NCBI RefSeq assembly: GCF_000209655.1
Contig: NC_015458.1
Coordinates: forward strand, 2,108,001-2,172,000
Length of the DNA stretch: 64,000 nt
Source of the DNA: Pusillimonas sp. T7-7
GTDB taxonomy: Bacteria > Pseudomonadota > Gammaproteobacteria > Burkholderiales > Burkholderiaceae_B
Direction of reading: 5' to 3'
The translations under genes were made by a program, and so were the position numbers. Positions 1 through 8,149 of the stretch are shown piece by piece (position 1 is the first letter of the stretch; every line of letters starts with the position of its first letter). The notes under the pieces are model-generated. The model had not been told where the DNA came from, did no database searches, and worked only from the letters and a program-made list of their open reading frames with translations.

Positions 1-942
1 CGGCGCCCAGCGCTGTAATTCTTCGTCCATATACTGGGCGAACTCTTGGGGCTGATTGCCCACCGGTTCCATGAACTGACTACTCAGGCGCGCCTGCACG
101 TCTGGATGATGAATGGCCTTGATGAGAGCATCGGTCAGTTGGACCTTGATGTCGTCGGGTATGCCCGATGGCGCCACAAAGCCTATCCAGCCCGACCCCT
201 CTATGCCGGGGATGCCCAATTCAGCAACGGTAGGCGTATCGGGCAGAAAACCGACGCGTTCGCTATAGACCACAGCCAGCGCGCGCAGCCTGCCATCATT
301 GACCAGCGGCATGACAGCAATGGGAGGAAGCGCCGCAAAGTGCGTATCGCCCGCCACCAATGAAGTCACGGCTGCGGGCGATGAGGGATAAGGCACATGA
401 ACCGCCTGACCGCCCGCCCGCTCAAGCAAGAGTTCAACCGACAGATGTGAAATCGTACCGGCGCCCGTGGAAGGGAAGTTGTACTGCGATTTAGGGTCTT
501 TTACTGCCGCCAGCAGTTCATCCAAAGACTTGATGGGCGACGAGGCCGGAACCACCAGGATATTGGGCTGATGTACACCCAAGGTCAGTGGGTCAATGTC
601 CTTTTTGGGGTCATAGGGCAGTTCTTTGTACAGCACGGTATTGTTCACCATGGGGCCTGTGATGGAAACACCAAAGGTGTAGCCGTCTGGGGCAGCCTTG
701 GCAATCACCGATGTGCCCAGATTACCGCTGGCGCCTGGCCGGTTCTGCACTACGATAGTCTGGCCCAGCGTCTGGCTGGCCTGCTCCGCAATAAGCCGCG
801 CCGCCACATCCGGACTGGAGCCCGGACCAAAAGGAACAACCAGGGTCAATGGCTTGGCAGGCCATTTCTCGGCTGCCACTACAGGCATTGAAATGCCTAG
901 TGCCAAAAGGGCCGCCAAACCGGCGTGTATCAGACTGCGCAT
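1..942 (-). CDS. Bug/TctC-family periplasmic solute-binding protein (3' end cut by window)
   Basis: The reverse strand is open without a stop for 314 codons from the ATG at 942 to the window edge. It starts with a signal peptide (MRSLIHAGLAALLALG..., likely cleaved near PVVAAEKWP). Family features follow: a 'LTLVVPFGPG' strand, 'GQTIVVQNRPGA', 'AKAAPDGYTFG' and a late 'LPDTPTVAELGIPGIEGSGW'. Bug proteins are usually about 320-330 residues, so only some 10-15 C-terminal residues are missing. They bind carboxylates or similar small solutes in the periplasm and are expanded in Alcaligenaceae, mostly without the TctAB membrane subunits; none are seen here. The ligand cannot be told from sequence. 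It lies 45 bp downstream of hslR on the same strand. Confidence 0.93.
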   Translation of the reverse strand, partial: MRSLIHAGLAALLALGISMPVVAAEKWPAKPLTLVVPFGPGSSPDVAARLIAEQASQTLGQTIVVQNRPGASGNLGTSVIAKAAPDGYTFGVSITGPMVNNTVLYKELPYDPKKDIDPLTLGVHQPNILVVPASSPIKSLDELLAAVKDPKSQYNFPSTGAGTISHLSVELLLERAGGQAVHVPYPSSPAAVTSLVAGDTHFAALPPIAVMPLVNDGRLRALAVVYSERVGFLPDTPTVAELGIPGIEGSGWIGFVAPSGIPDDIKVQLTDALIKAIHHPDVQARLSSQFMEPVGNQPQEFAQYMDEELQRWAP

Positions 943-987
943 AATGGGTGTGACTCCTTTGTTTTTCGTGTGCAAAGTTTACAGCAG

Positions 988-1371
988 CTATCGCCCTTTT
1001 ATCTGGCCAATCAGCCTTCTATCACGTTTCGTGGGTCGCCCGGCGGCAATATCAAGGGCGGGCTCTGGGGCAAGCCGCTTCATCTCGGCAGCATGCTCAC
1101 GCGCGGCAACGCTTTCCGGCGTTTCTTCATAAAGCAGGCGTGCGACGGGCGCGGGCCCCCTTACATTACTTATTGCCAGTACGCGAACCTCGAGGGCCGG
1201 GCCATCCTTGCGCATACTGACCAGATCGTCAGCCGCAACTTCACGTGCGGGTTTGGCGGCCTGACCGTTTACCAATACACGCCCCTTGCTGATCTCTTGC
1301 GCTGCCAAGCTACGGGTTTTATAGAAACGAGCCGCCCATAGCCATTTGTCGATTCTGATCTTTGCCATCAT
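988..1371 (-). CDS. hslR: Ribosome-associated heat shock protein Hsp15 (S4 domain)
   Basis: A protein of 127 residues with an N-terminal S4 RNA-binding domain (about residues 4-65, starting 'KIRIDKWLWAARFYKTRS') and a basic C-terminal tail ('GRPTKRDRRLIGQIKGR'), the standard Hsp15 layout. Hsp15 binds free 50S subunits that carry a stalled nascent chain and helps recycle them after heat stress. Two adjacent ATG codons exist (1371 and 1368); the first follows a short GGA. It lies 19 bp downstream of pagL on the same strand, so the two are probably co-transcribed by read-through. Length and motif order fit the family well. Confidence 0.93.
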   Translation of the reverse strand: MMAKIRIDKWLWAARFYKTRSLAAQEISKGRVLVNGQAAKPAREVAADDLVSMRKDGPALEVRVLAISNVRGPAPVARLLYEETPESVAAREHAAEMKRLAPEPALDIAAGRPTKRDRRLIGQIKGR

Positions 1372-1390
1372 TCCGGAGCCACTGAAAGTC

Positions 1391-1930
1391 TTAATATCGA
1401 TACGTATACATCAATTGCAGAATATTCAACCCAGGGTTCGGCCGTTTGATGCCGGCATTGGAGTAATGGGAAAAACGCAAACCCACGCGGCTAGTGTCTG
1501 AAAGATAGGCGCCTACGCCGATATGATCACCAAACTGGAACGCTGTGCTCAGATTCTTGTCGGCAAAGTCAGTGCGTGAAAAAACACTTGCCCCGACCCC
1601 AGCTTCGAGATAATAACGATCATTCCACGACCATCTGAGAAATGGCGTAGCACTGAATTGCCAAACACGGGACGGCGAGCGCGAACCTTGTGCCATCCAG
1701 TACGCCGCACCCAGTTCCGCCACCAGATCCAGGCGCCCGTAGCCGTCTGAAAATTTGTAGGTCCACAATGAAGGGGATTCCCAGGCGATTTCCGCCCGGC
1801 TATAGTGATTACCATAACCAGCGCTGACGCTGACGCCACCAAAAGTGGGCTCAGCCGTGCTGATATTCGCCATAAAAAGCATGGCAGCCAGTCCTGCCGC
1901 CAACACACTCACTTTTATGATTTGAGCCAT
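1391..1930 (-). CDS. pagL: PagL-type lipid A 3-O-deacylase, outer membrane
   Basis: A protein of 179 residues with a signal peptide (cleavage likely after ISTA), beta-barrel-like strands and a C-terminal aromatic residue (YTYRY), typical of an outer-membrane barrel. Near the C terminus is the PagL motif around H155 and S157 ('FSHYSNAGI' then 'PNPG'), the catalytic His and Ser of the family. PagL removes the 3-linked acyl chain of lipid A in the outer leaflet and so alters endotoxin recognition. The third triad residue, a Glu 14 positions after the His in the characterised enzyme, is Asn169 here (codon at 1424-1426); see findings. First gene of a small unit with hslR. Confidence 0.88.
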   Translation of the reverse strand: MAQIIKVSVLAAGLAAMLFMANISTAEPTFGGVSVSAGYGNHYSRAEIAWESPSLWTYKFSDGYGRLDLVAELGAAYWMAQGSRSPSRVWQFSATPFLRWSWNDRYYLEAGVGASVFSRTDFADKNLSTAFQFGDHIGVGAYLSDTSRVGLRFSHYSNAGIKRPNPGLNILQLMYTYRY

Positions 1931-2006
1931 ACAACACCTGTTGAATATCTTGCAATAATTTCACACACTCGCAATCATAGAGCAAATTACATACTGAATC
2001 TGGCGA

Positions 2007-2026
2007 GCCAACGTAGCTCAGCTGGG
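2007..2026 (+). other. tRNA 5'-half-like fragment (possible tRNA remnant)
   Basis: Twenty bases read like the acceptor 5' strand plus the D-arm of a tRNA and contain a perfect A-box (TAGCTCAGCTGG). The expected D-stem return, anticodon arm, T-loop and matching 3' acceptor strand (CGTTGGC) are not found in the next 100 bp. It may be a decayed tRNA end or a chance match. Confidence 0.3.
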
Positions 2027-2109
2027 ATATGATTCAAGCTGCTAGTTTGCCCTAATCCAAGCTTGTGCGCTTTGCCTGCACGTCTCTTTCATCAACAGGA
2101 TCCACCTCT

Positions 2110-2868
2110 ATGCAGCAACGAGTTCTTGTCACAGCCGGAGCAAATGGAATCGGGCTGGCTATCGCCCGATGCTTTGCCGCCGATGGCGCCCGTGTTCATA
2201 TCGCAGACATCGACCAGAACGCGGTCTCAGCCATAACAGACGCCAACGATCAGATCAGCGGCTCAGTCGCCAACATCAGCGACCCAACGGCAGTCAAGCG
2301 CTTGTTCGACGAGGTGCAAACCCAGTTGGGGGGCCTCGATGTGCTGGTCAACAACGCGGGTGTGGCGGGCCCCACCGCATCGGTAGAAGAGTATGATCCC
2401 GCTGCCTGGCTCGCAGTCATGAATGTCAATCTGAACGGTACGTTCTATGTCACCCAGCAAGCCATCCCGCTGTTGAAGCAATCTCGTCAGGCTTCCATCA
2501 TCATCATGTCTTCCGTTGCAGGACGTTTCGGCTATCCCAACCGCTCTGGCTATTCGGCCAGCAAATGGGGGCTGGTGGGCTTGGCCAAGACGCTGTCCCT
2601 GGAACTTGGCCCATGGGGCATTACCTGCAACACCATCCACCCCGGCGCCGTAGATGGCGCACGTATACAAAACGTCCTGGAGGGCCGTGCAAAGCTTTCA
2701 GGCCGCAATTTGAAACAAGAAACTGAGGACGCCCTGCTCAACCAGGCCATCAAGCATTTTGTCGACCCTGCCGATATCGCCGAGCTGGTCAAGTTTCTGG
2801 CGGGAAAACATGCCCGCTCAATTTCCGGCCAGCTATTCCCCATTGACGGCGACTCAAAAACAGCATAA
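2110..2868 (+). CDS. SDR family NAD(P)-dependent oxidoreductase
   Basis: A classical short-chain dehydrogenase of 252 residues. The cofactor motif is near the N terminus ('VTAGANGIGLAIA'), NNAG follows ('LVNNAGVAG'), the catalytic Ser is in 'IIIMSSVAG' and the YxxxK pair in 'YSASKWG'; the C-terminal 'GKHARSISGQLFPIDGD' is typical of the FabG-like branch. I start at the ATG at 2110, preceded by AGGA; an in-frame GTG at 2065 would add a 15-residue extension unlike the family. The substrate is unknown. The gene stands alone, 54 bp ahead of the phospholipase D-like lipoprotein gene. Confidence 0.9.
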   Translation: MQQRVLVTAGANGIGLAIARCFAADGARVHIADIDQNAVSAITDANDQISGSVANISDPTAVKRLFDEVQTQLGGLDVLVNNAGVAGPTASVEEYDPAAWLAVMNVNLNGTFYVTQQAIPLLKQSRQASIIIMSSVAGRFGYPNRSGYSASKWGLVGLAKTLSLELGPWGITCNTIHPGAVDGARIQNVLEGRAKLSGRNLKQETEDALLNQAIKHFVDPADIAELVKFLAGKHARSISGQLFPIDGDSKTA

Positions 2869-2922
2869 TCATGCACAGGCACAAGCTGACGGCCAGCACA
2901 CTGGCGCCCTCAAGGAAAAAAA

Positions 2923-4482
2923 GTGATAGTTAAAGTCACCAGCACCCTGGGAGCGGGCTTGCTCCTATGCGTGGCCATCTTGCTTGGGGGATGTTCACAC
3001 ACCGAGCCCCAGCACCAGACAAACACCCAGGCGTTTTCCGCCGCAGAAACCCGGGACACGCGTCTTGGAAAAGCCATCGCCCCGCTAGCTGAAAGGCATA
3101 AGGGCCTTACAGGCATACGCTTGTTGGGCGATCCGCACGACGCCTTTGCCGCCCGCATGCTGTTGGCCAAGGCCGCCGAACGCAGCCTGGACATTCAAAT
3201 GTACATATGGCGCAACGACACAACCGGGACCTTGCTGCTGGAAGCCCTGCATGACGCCGCCGATCGAGGGGTACGCGTACGCCTGCTGATCGATGACAAC
3301 GGGACTGCAGGCCTGGATACACAGCTGGCAGCCCTGGATTTCCATCCCCATATCGAAGTGCGCCTGTTCAATCCCTTTTACTTTCGAAAGCTGAAAATAC
3401 TGGGCTACCTGACCGACTTCAAACACGCCAATCGGCGCATGCACAACAAGTCCTTCACGGCCGACAATCAGGCCACTATTATTGGCGGACGCAATATCGG
3501 AGACGAGTACTTTGGCGCCACTCCCGATGCGCTGTTCTCCGACCTCGATGTACTGGCGATGGGCGCTGTCGTTCAAGAGCTCTCTGATGACTTCGATCGT
3601 TATTGGGCCAGCCAGTCATCATTTCCCGTGTCGCAGGTACTGCCGGCGGCCACGCCACAAGATCTCGAGACGTTGTCATTGGCGGCACAAAGCACCGAAA
3701 ACTCGTCCGCTGCTGAATCGTACTTGAAAGTGCTCGGCGAGCTGTCGATCATCCAACAACTCATAAAAGGCGACCTTCCACTGGTATGGGCTCCCGCCCG
3801 CATGGTCAGCGACGACCCCGCAAAAGGTCGGGGCGACATCAATCCCCAGGAGTTGCTGATTCATCAGTTAGCCGACATCGTCGGTGAACCCACCCGAAGC
3901 CTGAATCTCGTTTCCTCGTATTTTGTTCCCACGAAAACTGGTACCAATGCCCTTGTTTCCATGGCTGAAAAAGGAGTCGAGGTAAAGGTATTCACCAATT
4001 CGCTGGCCGCGACCGACGTAGCGGCCGTGCATGCAGGCTACGCCAAATGGCGTAAAGATTTGCTGAAGGCAGGCATCGAGCTATTTGAGATGAAACCCTC
4101 TGAGTCCGGCACGCCTCAACCTGAATCAAGGCCTGGGCGTTTCGGCAGCTCGGGCTCCAGCCTGCACGCCAAAACATTCTCTGTGGACAGCATGCAGTTC
4201 TTTGTGGGCTCTTACAACTTTGATCCCAGATCGGCAAAATTGAATACAGAGCTGGGCTTTATCATTGAAAGTCCGGTCTTGGCCAAACAGATCGACAAGG
4301 CCTTCAACACCGACATCCCCGAACGCTCATACGAGGTGCGCATGTCGCCCGAAGGAAGCCTGTACTGGCTGGAACGCAAAGACGGTAAACTGCTGCGCCA
4401 TGATACCGAGCCCGACACCAGCGCCTGGCAGCGTGCCAGCGTATGGTTTGCGTCTCACCTTCCCATAGACTGGCTGCTATAG
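2923..4482 (+). CDS. Phospholipase D-like (double HKD) lipoprotein
   Basis: A protein of 519 residues starting at GTG with AAGGA just upstream. The N terminus is a lipoprotein signal with lipobox LGGC (Cys about residue 24), so the mature protein is probably anchored to a membrane facing the periplasm. Two HKD half-sites are visible: 'MHNKSFTADNQATIIGG' and 'LHAKTFSVDSMQFFVGS', each followed by the usual N and E/D pattern ('GGRNIGDEYF', 'GSYNFDPRS'). This is the phospholipase D / cardiolipin synthase superfamily, but lipidation and the absence of N-terminal membrane helices separate it from ClsA. The likely activity is phosphodiester hydrolysis or transfer on phospholipid; the substrate is not established. 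It ends 67 bp before tRNA-Cys. Confidence 0.85.
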   Translation: MIVKVTSTLGAGLLLCVAILLGGCSHTEPQHQTNTQAFSAAETRDTRLGKAIAPLAERHKGLTGIRLLGDPHDAFAARMLLAKAAERSLDIQMYIWRNDTTGTLLLEALHDAADRGVRVRLLIDDNGTAGLDTQLAALDFHPHIEVRLFNPFYFRKLKILGYLTDFKHANRRMHNKSFTADNQATIIGGRNIGDEYFGATPDALFSDLDVLAMGAVVQELSDDFDRYWASQSSFPVSQVLPAATPQDLETLSLAAQSTENSSAAESYLKVLGELSIIQQLIKGDLPLVWAPARMVSDDPAKGRGDINPQELLIHQLADIVGEPTRSLNLVSSYFVPTKTGTNALVSMAEKGVEVKVFTNSLAATDVAAVHAGYAKWRKDLLKAGIELFEMKPSESGTPQPESRPGRFGSSGSSLHAKTFSVDSMQFFVGSYNFDPRSAKLNTELGFIIESPVLAKQIDKAFNTDIPERSYEVRMSPEGSLYWLERKDGKLLRHDTEPDTSAWQRASVWFASHLPIDWLL

Positions 4483-4494
4483 CGAAAGAAATGA

Positions 4495-4500
4495 TATACT
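4495..4500 (+). promoter_or_regulatory. Possible -10 element ahead of tRNA-Cys
   Basis: TATACT lies about 50 bp upstream of the mature tRNA 5' end and just after the preceding stop codon. No convincing -35 hexamer is seen 17 bp further upstream, so this is tentative. Confidence 0.3.
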
Positions 4501-4549
4501 CTTTTGCTTTACGGATTTTGGCGTAATAGTTTTTTAGTCCAAAATTTTC

Positions 4550-4623
4550 GGCGCAATGGCAGAGTGGTTATGCAGCGGATTGCAAATCCGTGTACCCCGG
4601 TTCGATTCCGAGTTGCGCCTCCA
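4550..4623 (+). tRNA. tRNA-Cys (anticodon GCA)
   Basis: A full cloverleaf can be folded. The acceptor strands GGCGCAA (4550-4556) and TTGCGCC (4613-4619) pair perfectly, the anticodon loop carries GCA at 4582-4584, the T-arm contains GGTTCGATTCC, and the discriminator T at 4620 is followed by an encoded CCA (4621-4623). Length is 74 nt, normal for tRNA-Cys with its short variable loop. Confidence 0.97.
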
Positions 4624-4642
4624 GTATTTTCTGCAACCCCGG

Positions 4643-5086
4643 TCAGCGGCCTGCATCAAAATCAAGCAAGCGCCCGTCGGCGGCGAATTCGGCATCAAAC
4701 TCGCGTCCATCAGAAAGGCGCCCTTCGATCTCGATGCGCCCACCCTCTTCGAACTCAATTTTCTCCAGCCTGGCATCGTTAGGCCACGATGTGTTCTTGG
4801 CGACAGGCGCTGGAATAAGGCTGCGGACGTCTGCGACGGGAAAGAGCTCATTCCCGCGAGCCTCGATATCTTCGATTTCATTCTTCCCGTTAAGGTCAAC
4901 CTCAACACGGAAACCGCTTGGCAAGGTACCGCCAACACGGCGGCCATATTTAGCGTTCGGCTTTTCCCGGATTTGAATATCGGTGAGCCCAAGATCAGTG
5001 ACTGTTTGCGGAAGGTCTTGAGCAACTGCGGTTCCGGAAGTGGCGAGGCAGACCACTATTGCAAGCTGCGAAAATGTGAATTTCAT
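4643..5086 (-). CDS. Small exported PepSY-like protein of unknown function
   Basis: A protein of 147 residues with a Sec signal peptide (MKFTFSQLAIVVCLATSGTAVAQ) and a mature part made of two similar halves: each has a 'VEVD/IEIEGRLSDGREF' beta-hairpin with an acidic turn, which resembles PepSY-type periplasmic domains. I do not recognise a specific family and give no function. It converges on tRNA-Cys (20 bp apart) and is divergent from the MetI-like gene across a 315-bp gap. Confidence 0.72.
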   Translation of the reverse strand: MKFTFSQLAIVVCLATSGTAVAQDLPQTVTDLGLTDIQIREKPNAKYGRRVGGTLPSGFRVEVDLNGKNEIEDIEARGNELFPVADVRSLIPAPVAKNTSWPNDARLEKIEFEEGGRIEIEGRLSDGREFDAEFAADGRLLDFDAGR

Positions 5087-5401
5087 GGAATTTACCTTTG
5101 ACAGGGCCCTTTCAATGAAAGGCGTGGGAGGGTGAATATGAGCTTCTAACGGAATGATAAACGGACTGCATGCTTTGTCTGTTTGCGTGTTGTAGAAATT
5201 CGATCATAGCTATACTTGGTTCAGCAAGCCACCTAACGACTGATCGAAGCCGGGCATGCGTATAGCCGCCGTGGCCGCTATTTTTACATGCCATCGCAGC
5301 CTTCCGTTTATCACTTCCAGCTATTAGCTCGCGTCAAAACAATCGTTCCCTTCCATAGCACCGACACCTACAATTTTCGAGTCCCTTCCAGGAATCAGGC
5401 C
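5087..5401. other. Divergent intergenic region, 315 bp
   Basis: This separates the reverse-strand PepSY-like gene from the forward MetI-like gene and must hold both promoters. A TATACT at 5211-5216 could be a -10 element for the forward gene. A 60-codon reverse frame at 5112-5294 has no start context and no recognisable composition, so I do not call it. No metN-like or metQ-like sequence and no SAM riboswitch-like structure was noticed. Confidence 0.5.
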
Positions 5402-6052
5402 ATGTCGTCGCCCCCGCTCGACCTTTTCATTACCTCGTTTGGTGAAACACTGCTTATGACCGGCGTGTCAGGCTTTCTGGGGTCCATAATCGGTGCCTTG
5501 CTGGGCTTGTTTTTGCATCTGACCCAGCGCCATGTGATTGCCCCGACGGCCGTATCCCGAGCCTTGGGGTTGGCAATACACGGCCTGCGATCCACACCAT
5601 CCATCATCATCCTGGCCGCAACCATCCCCCTGGCGCACGTCCTTCTGGGAAATACCAGCGGGCTGCTTGCCACCATCGTCCCGCTGAGCATCATCGCCAC
5701 CTCGTTTATAACGCGCTACGTAGAGGCAGCCATGAACAAGGTTGACCGCCATGTCATCGAGGCTGCCCAAACCATGGGCGCCTCTTATGGGCAGATTATC
5801 TGCAGAGTCCTAATGCCCGAGGCGTCTGCCGACATCATTGCGGGTCTGGGCATTACCCTGGCAAGCCTGGTTGGTTATTCAGCACTGGCCGGCGCCATAG
5901 GCGGCGGGGGGCTGGGCGATTTAGGCATACGCTACGGCTACGCCAATTTCCTGCCCGAAGTCATGTTGGCCGCCGTTGTGATGCTTATTGTTCTGGCAGA
6001 AACCTTCCATGTACTGGGCGATATGCTGGCCCAACGCTTGAACCAGCGTTAG
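5402..6052 (+). CDS. MetI-like ABC transporter permease (methionine-type), orphan
   Basis: A protein of 216 residues, the usual MetI length, with about five membrane segments. The cytoplasmic EAA loop that docks onto the ATPase is clear ('EAAQTMGASYGQIICRVLMPEA'), as are MetI-like stretches ('GLAIHGLRSTPSIIIL', 'GAIGGGGLGDLGIRYGY'). I start at the ATG at 5402 because in-frame upstream codons would add an extension with no membrane character. In most bacteria metI sits between metN (ATPase) and metQ (binding lipoprotein); neither is adjacent here, so partners must be encoded elsewhere or the gene is a leftover. Substrate by family: D/L-methionine. Confidence 0.82.
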   Translation: MSSPPLDLFITSFGETLLMTGVSGFLGSIIGALLGLFLHLTQRHVIAPTAVSRALGLAIHGLRSTPSIIILAATIPLAHVLLGNTSGLLATIVPLSIIATSFITRYVEAAMNKVDRHVIEAAQTMGASYGQIICRVLMPEASADIIAGLGITLASLVGYSALAGAIGGGGLGDLGIRYGYANFLPEVMLAAVVMLIVLAETFHVLGDMLAQRLNQR

Positions 6053-6135
6053 ACTGTCTCGAACGGCACACAAGTAGCGCTCCACCATATCTTGCGGCGG
6101 CGCACCGGCCTCGAACAGAAAGTAATCACAACACC

Positions 6136-6771
6136 ATGGATGAGCAAGTAATCGCCGCAATGGCACGGTGGCCGGACGTACCTGATGTATACGGCTGGCT
6201 CTCACTGTCGGAGCGCGGAGAATGGCGCCTGCATCCGCAAGGCGACGCCTTGCTGCCCCAGCACTGTGCTCCAGGAGCCTGCTGCAGTCCGGGCGAAGCC
6301 ATTTCCAGCACCACCATTTTGCAGTTTATGAATCGCAATTATGCCGTTGACGACGCTGGTCAGTGGTACTTTCAGAACGGGCCGCAAAGAGTGTATGTGC
6401 GCCTGGACGCCGCCCCCTATATTTTGCACACCGTAAACGAAGGCTCCGAACATCGCCTGCGCAGCCATACCAGTCACGATATTGCGAGCATTTCAGGCTG
6501 GTGGTTGGACGACGACGGCAAGCTGTATGCACAAACCAACATAGGTCCGGGCCTGGTCGCTGGTCGAGACCTGCCCACATTGCTGGCCGAATTGATTCTG
6601 ACTGACGGCACCCCCCTGCTTGACGCACTGGAGCATGAGCTGGGTGATCAGCAACTGATTCATTGGGGCAGGCAAAATCCGGCTGCAGCACTGAGTTTTT
6701 GCTCTGCATCCAGTATTGAAGACAGGCTCGGCTTTGTGCGCTGCCCCGCATTGAGTAGAATCACGCCATGA
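6136..6771 (+). CDS. Conserved protein of unknown function
   Basis: A protein of 211 residues that looks soluble, with no signal peptide. A central beta-rich segment runs through 'GQWYFQNGPQRVYVRLDAAPYIL' and 'ISGWWLDDDGKLYAQTN', and an N-terminal stretch contains a Cys cluster ('HCAPGACCSPG'). I believe similar proteins sit upstream of a Nudix gene in other Burkholderiales but cannot name the family with certainty. Its stop overlaps the start of the Nudix gene (ATGA at 6768-6771), so the two are translationally coupled. No function is proposed. Confidence 0.75.
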   Translation: MDEQVIAAMARWPDVPDVYGWLSLSERGEWRLHPQGDALLPQHCAPGACCSPGEAISSTTILQFMNRNYAVDDAGQWYFQNGPQRVYVRLDAAPYILHTVNEGSEHRLRSHTSHDIASISGWWLDDDGKLYAQTNIGPGLVAGRDLPTLLAELILTDGTPLLDALEHELGDQQLIHWGRQNPAAALSFCSASSIEDRLGFVRCPALSRITP

Positions 6772-7358
6772 CCTCGCAAGCACCACCCTTTTACTTCCCC
6801 GCGCCACGCACGCAGAAATTTTGCAGCCAGTGCGGCACCCGAATTACACAAAGAATCCCGCCCGACGATAACCGCACACGCGACGTCTGCGAGCATTGCG
6901 GAGCCGTGCACTACCAGAACCCGCGTAACGTTGTGGGTGTACTGCCAGTGTTGGACGACCGCATTCTGCTATGCCGCCGCGCCATTGAACCGCGCTACGA
7001 CAAATGGACGCTGCCCGCTGGATTCATGGAATTGGGGGAAACCACGGCGCAAGGAGCCATGCGTGAAACCCAGGAAGAAGCCGGTGCGCAAATAGAGCTG
7101 GGCCCGCTCTACACTGTGATCGATGTCCCCCATGCCGAGCAGGTACATTTCTTTTATCTGGCAAAGGTGTTAAGCGAAGAGCTCTACCCAGGCCCCGAAA
7201 GCCTCGAAGCCGCGTTCTTCCATCTGGATGATATCCCATGGACTGAGCTGGCATTCCGGACTATTGTCACCACGCTTGAGCATTACATTGCCGATCTCAA
7301 GACTGGCGTGTTTCCCGTACACCATTACGATATTCCTGTCCCCTTCCCAAAGCATTAG
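6768..7358 (+). CDS. Nudix hydrolase with N-terminal zinc ribbon
   Basis: A protein of 196 residues. A zinc ribbon comes first (CSQC at about residues 17-20 and CEHC at about 42-45), then a Nudix domain with the complete box 'GFMELGETTAQGAMRETQEEAGA'. Such ribbon-Nudix proteins resemble the NADH pyrophosphatase group, but the NudC specificity motif is absent, so the nucleotide substrate is open. It overlaps the preceding gene by 4 bp and is followed after 7 bp by aat; this tight spacing suggests one operon from 6136 to 9933. Confidence 0.9.
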   Translation: MTSQAPPFYFPAPRTQKFCSQCGTRITQRIPPDDNRTRDVCEHCGAVHYQNPRNVVGVLPVLDDRILLCRRAIEPRYDKWTLPAGFMELGETTAQGAMRETQEEAGAQIELGPLYTVIDVPHAEQVHFFYLAKVLSEELYPGPESLEAAFFHLDDIPWTELAFRTIVTTLEHYIADLKTGVFPVHHYDIPVPFPKH

Positions 7359-7365
7359 GTTTTTC

Positions 7366-8118
7366 ATGGCAAGCTTGATCTGGCTGGATGATTGCGCGCC
7401 GTTTCCTGACCCCGACGCAGCCCTGCCCGAAGGTTTGCTGGCGGTCGGCGCCAATCTGACCGTCGAGCGCCTGGCCCAGGCCTACCGGCGCGGCATTTTC
7501 CCGTGGTTCAACGAGGGCGACCCCATTTTATGGTGGAGCCCGGACCCACGCATGGTATTGACCTGCGACGAATTCAAGACATCACATTCGCTATCCAAAA
7601 AACTACGCCAAATTGCCCGCAATGAAGGAACTGACTCAGTCCGAATCCGTGTCAGCACCAATCTGGCTTTCGCAGCGATCATTCGTGGCTGCGCAGAGCC
7701 GCGCGGCATGCAGCATGCCACCTGGATCTCGCCCTCAATCCAGGCAGCCTATACAGCTTGGCATAAAGCCGGAGCAGCACACAGCATTGAAACCTGGATA
7801 GACGGGGAGCTGGCTGGCGGTTTGTACGGAGTGTGCCTGGGCAGGTTTTTCTTTGGCGAATCCATGTTCAGCCGAGCTACCGACGCCAGCAAGATAGCCC
7901 TGGCGTACTTGATCCGCTTTCTGTCCATACGAGGTATCAGCCATATAGATTGCCAGCAGCAAACCGGCCATCTTGCAACCCTGGGCGCACGCCCTCTAAG
8001 CCGCAAGCAATTTCTGGATTTATTGAACAAGGCACTGCAATACCCCGCCCCGGAATGGGGACGGGGCGAAATATTGCAGTCGGGACAGCTTGCCCGCTGC
8101 GAGGAGATAACGCGATAA
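7366..8118 (+). CDS. aat: Leucyl/phenylalanyl-tRNA--protein transferase
   Basis: A protein of 250 residues. The family motif '[24 protein letters not shown]' lies at about residues 40-65, with '[20 protein letters not shown]' in the catalytic core. The enzyme adds Leu or Phe to N-terminal Arg/Lys of proteins, making N-degrons for ClpS/ClpAP. I start at the ATG at 7366, directly after the Nudix stop; the frame stays open upstream inside the Nudix gene but that stretch is not protein-like. The next gene, bpt, acts in the same N-end-rule pathway, a pairing common in proteobacteria. Confidence 0.96.
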   Translation: MASLIWLDDCAPFPDPDAALPEGLLAVGANLTVERLAQAYRRGIFPWFNEGDPILWWSPDPRMVLTCDEFKTSHSLSKKLRQIARNEGTDSVRIRVSTNLAFAAIIRGCAEPRGMQHATWISPSIQAAYTAWHKAGAAHSIETWIDGELAGGLYGVCLGRFFFGESMFSRATDASKIALAYLIRFLSIRGISHIDCQQQTGHLATLGARPLSRKQFLDLLNKALQYPAPEWGRGEILQSGQLARCEEITR

Positions 8119-8149
8119 TGGTTGCTATACAGCGCTACCGGTCCTTGCC

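Noticed and set aside
5112..5294. 60-codon reverse frame in the metI upstream region
   Set aside because: No ribosome site, no motif and unlike coding composition.
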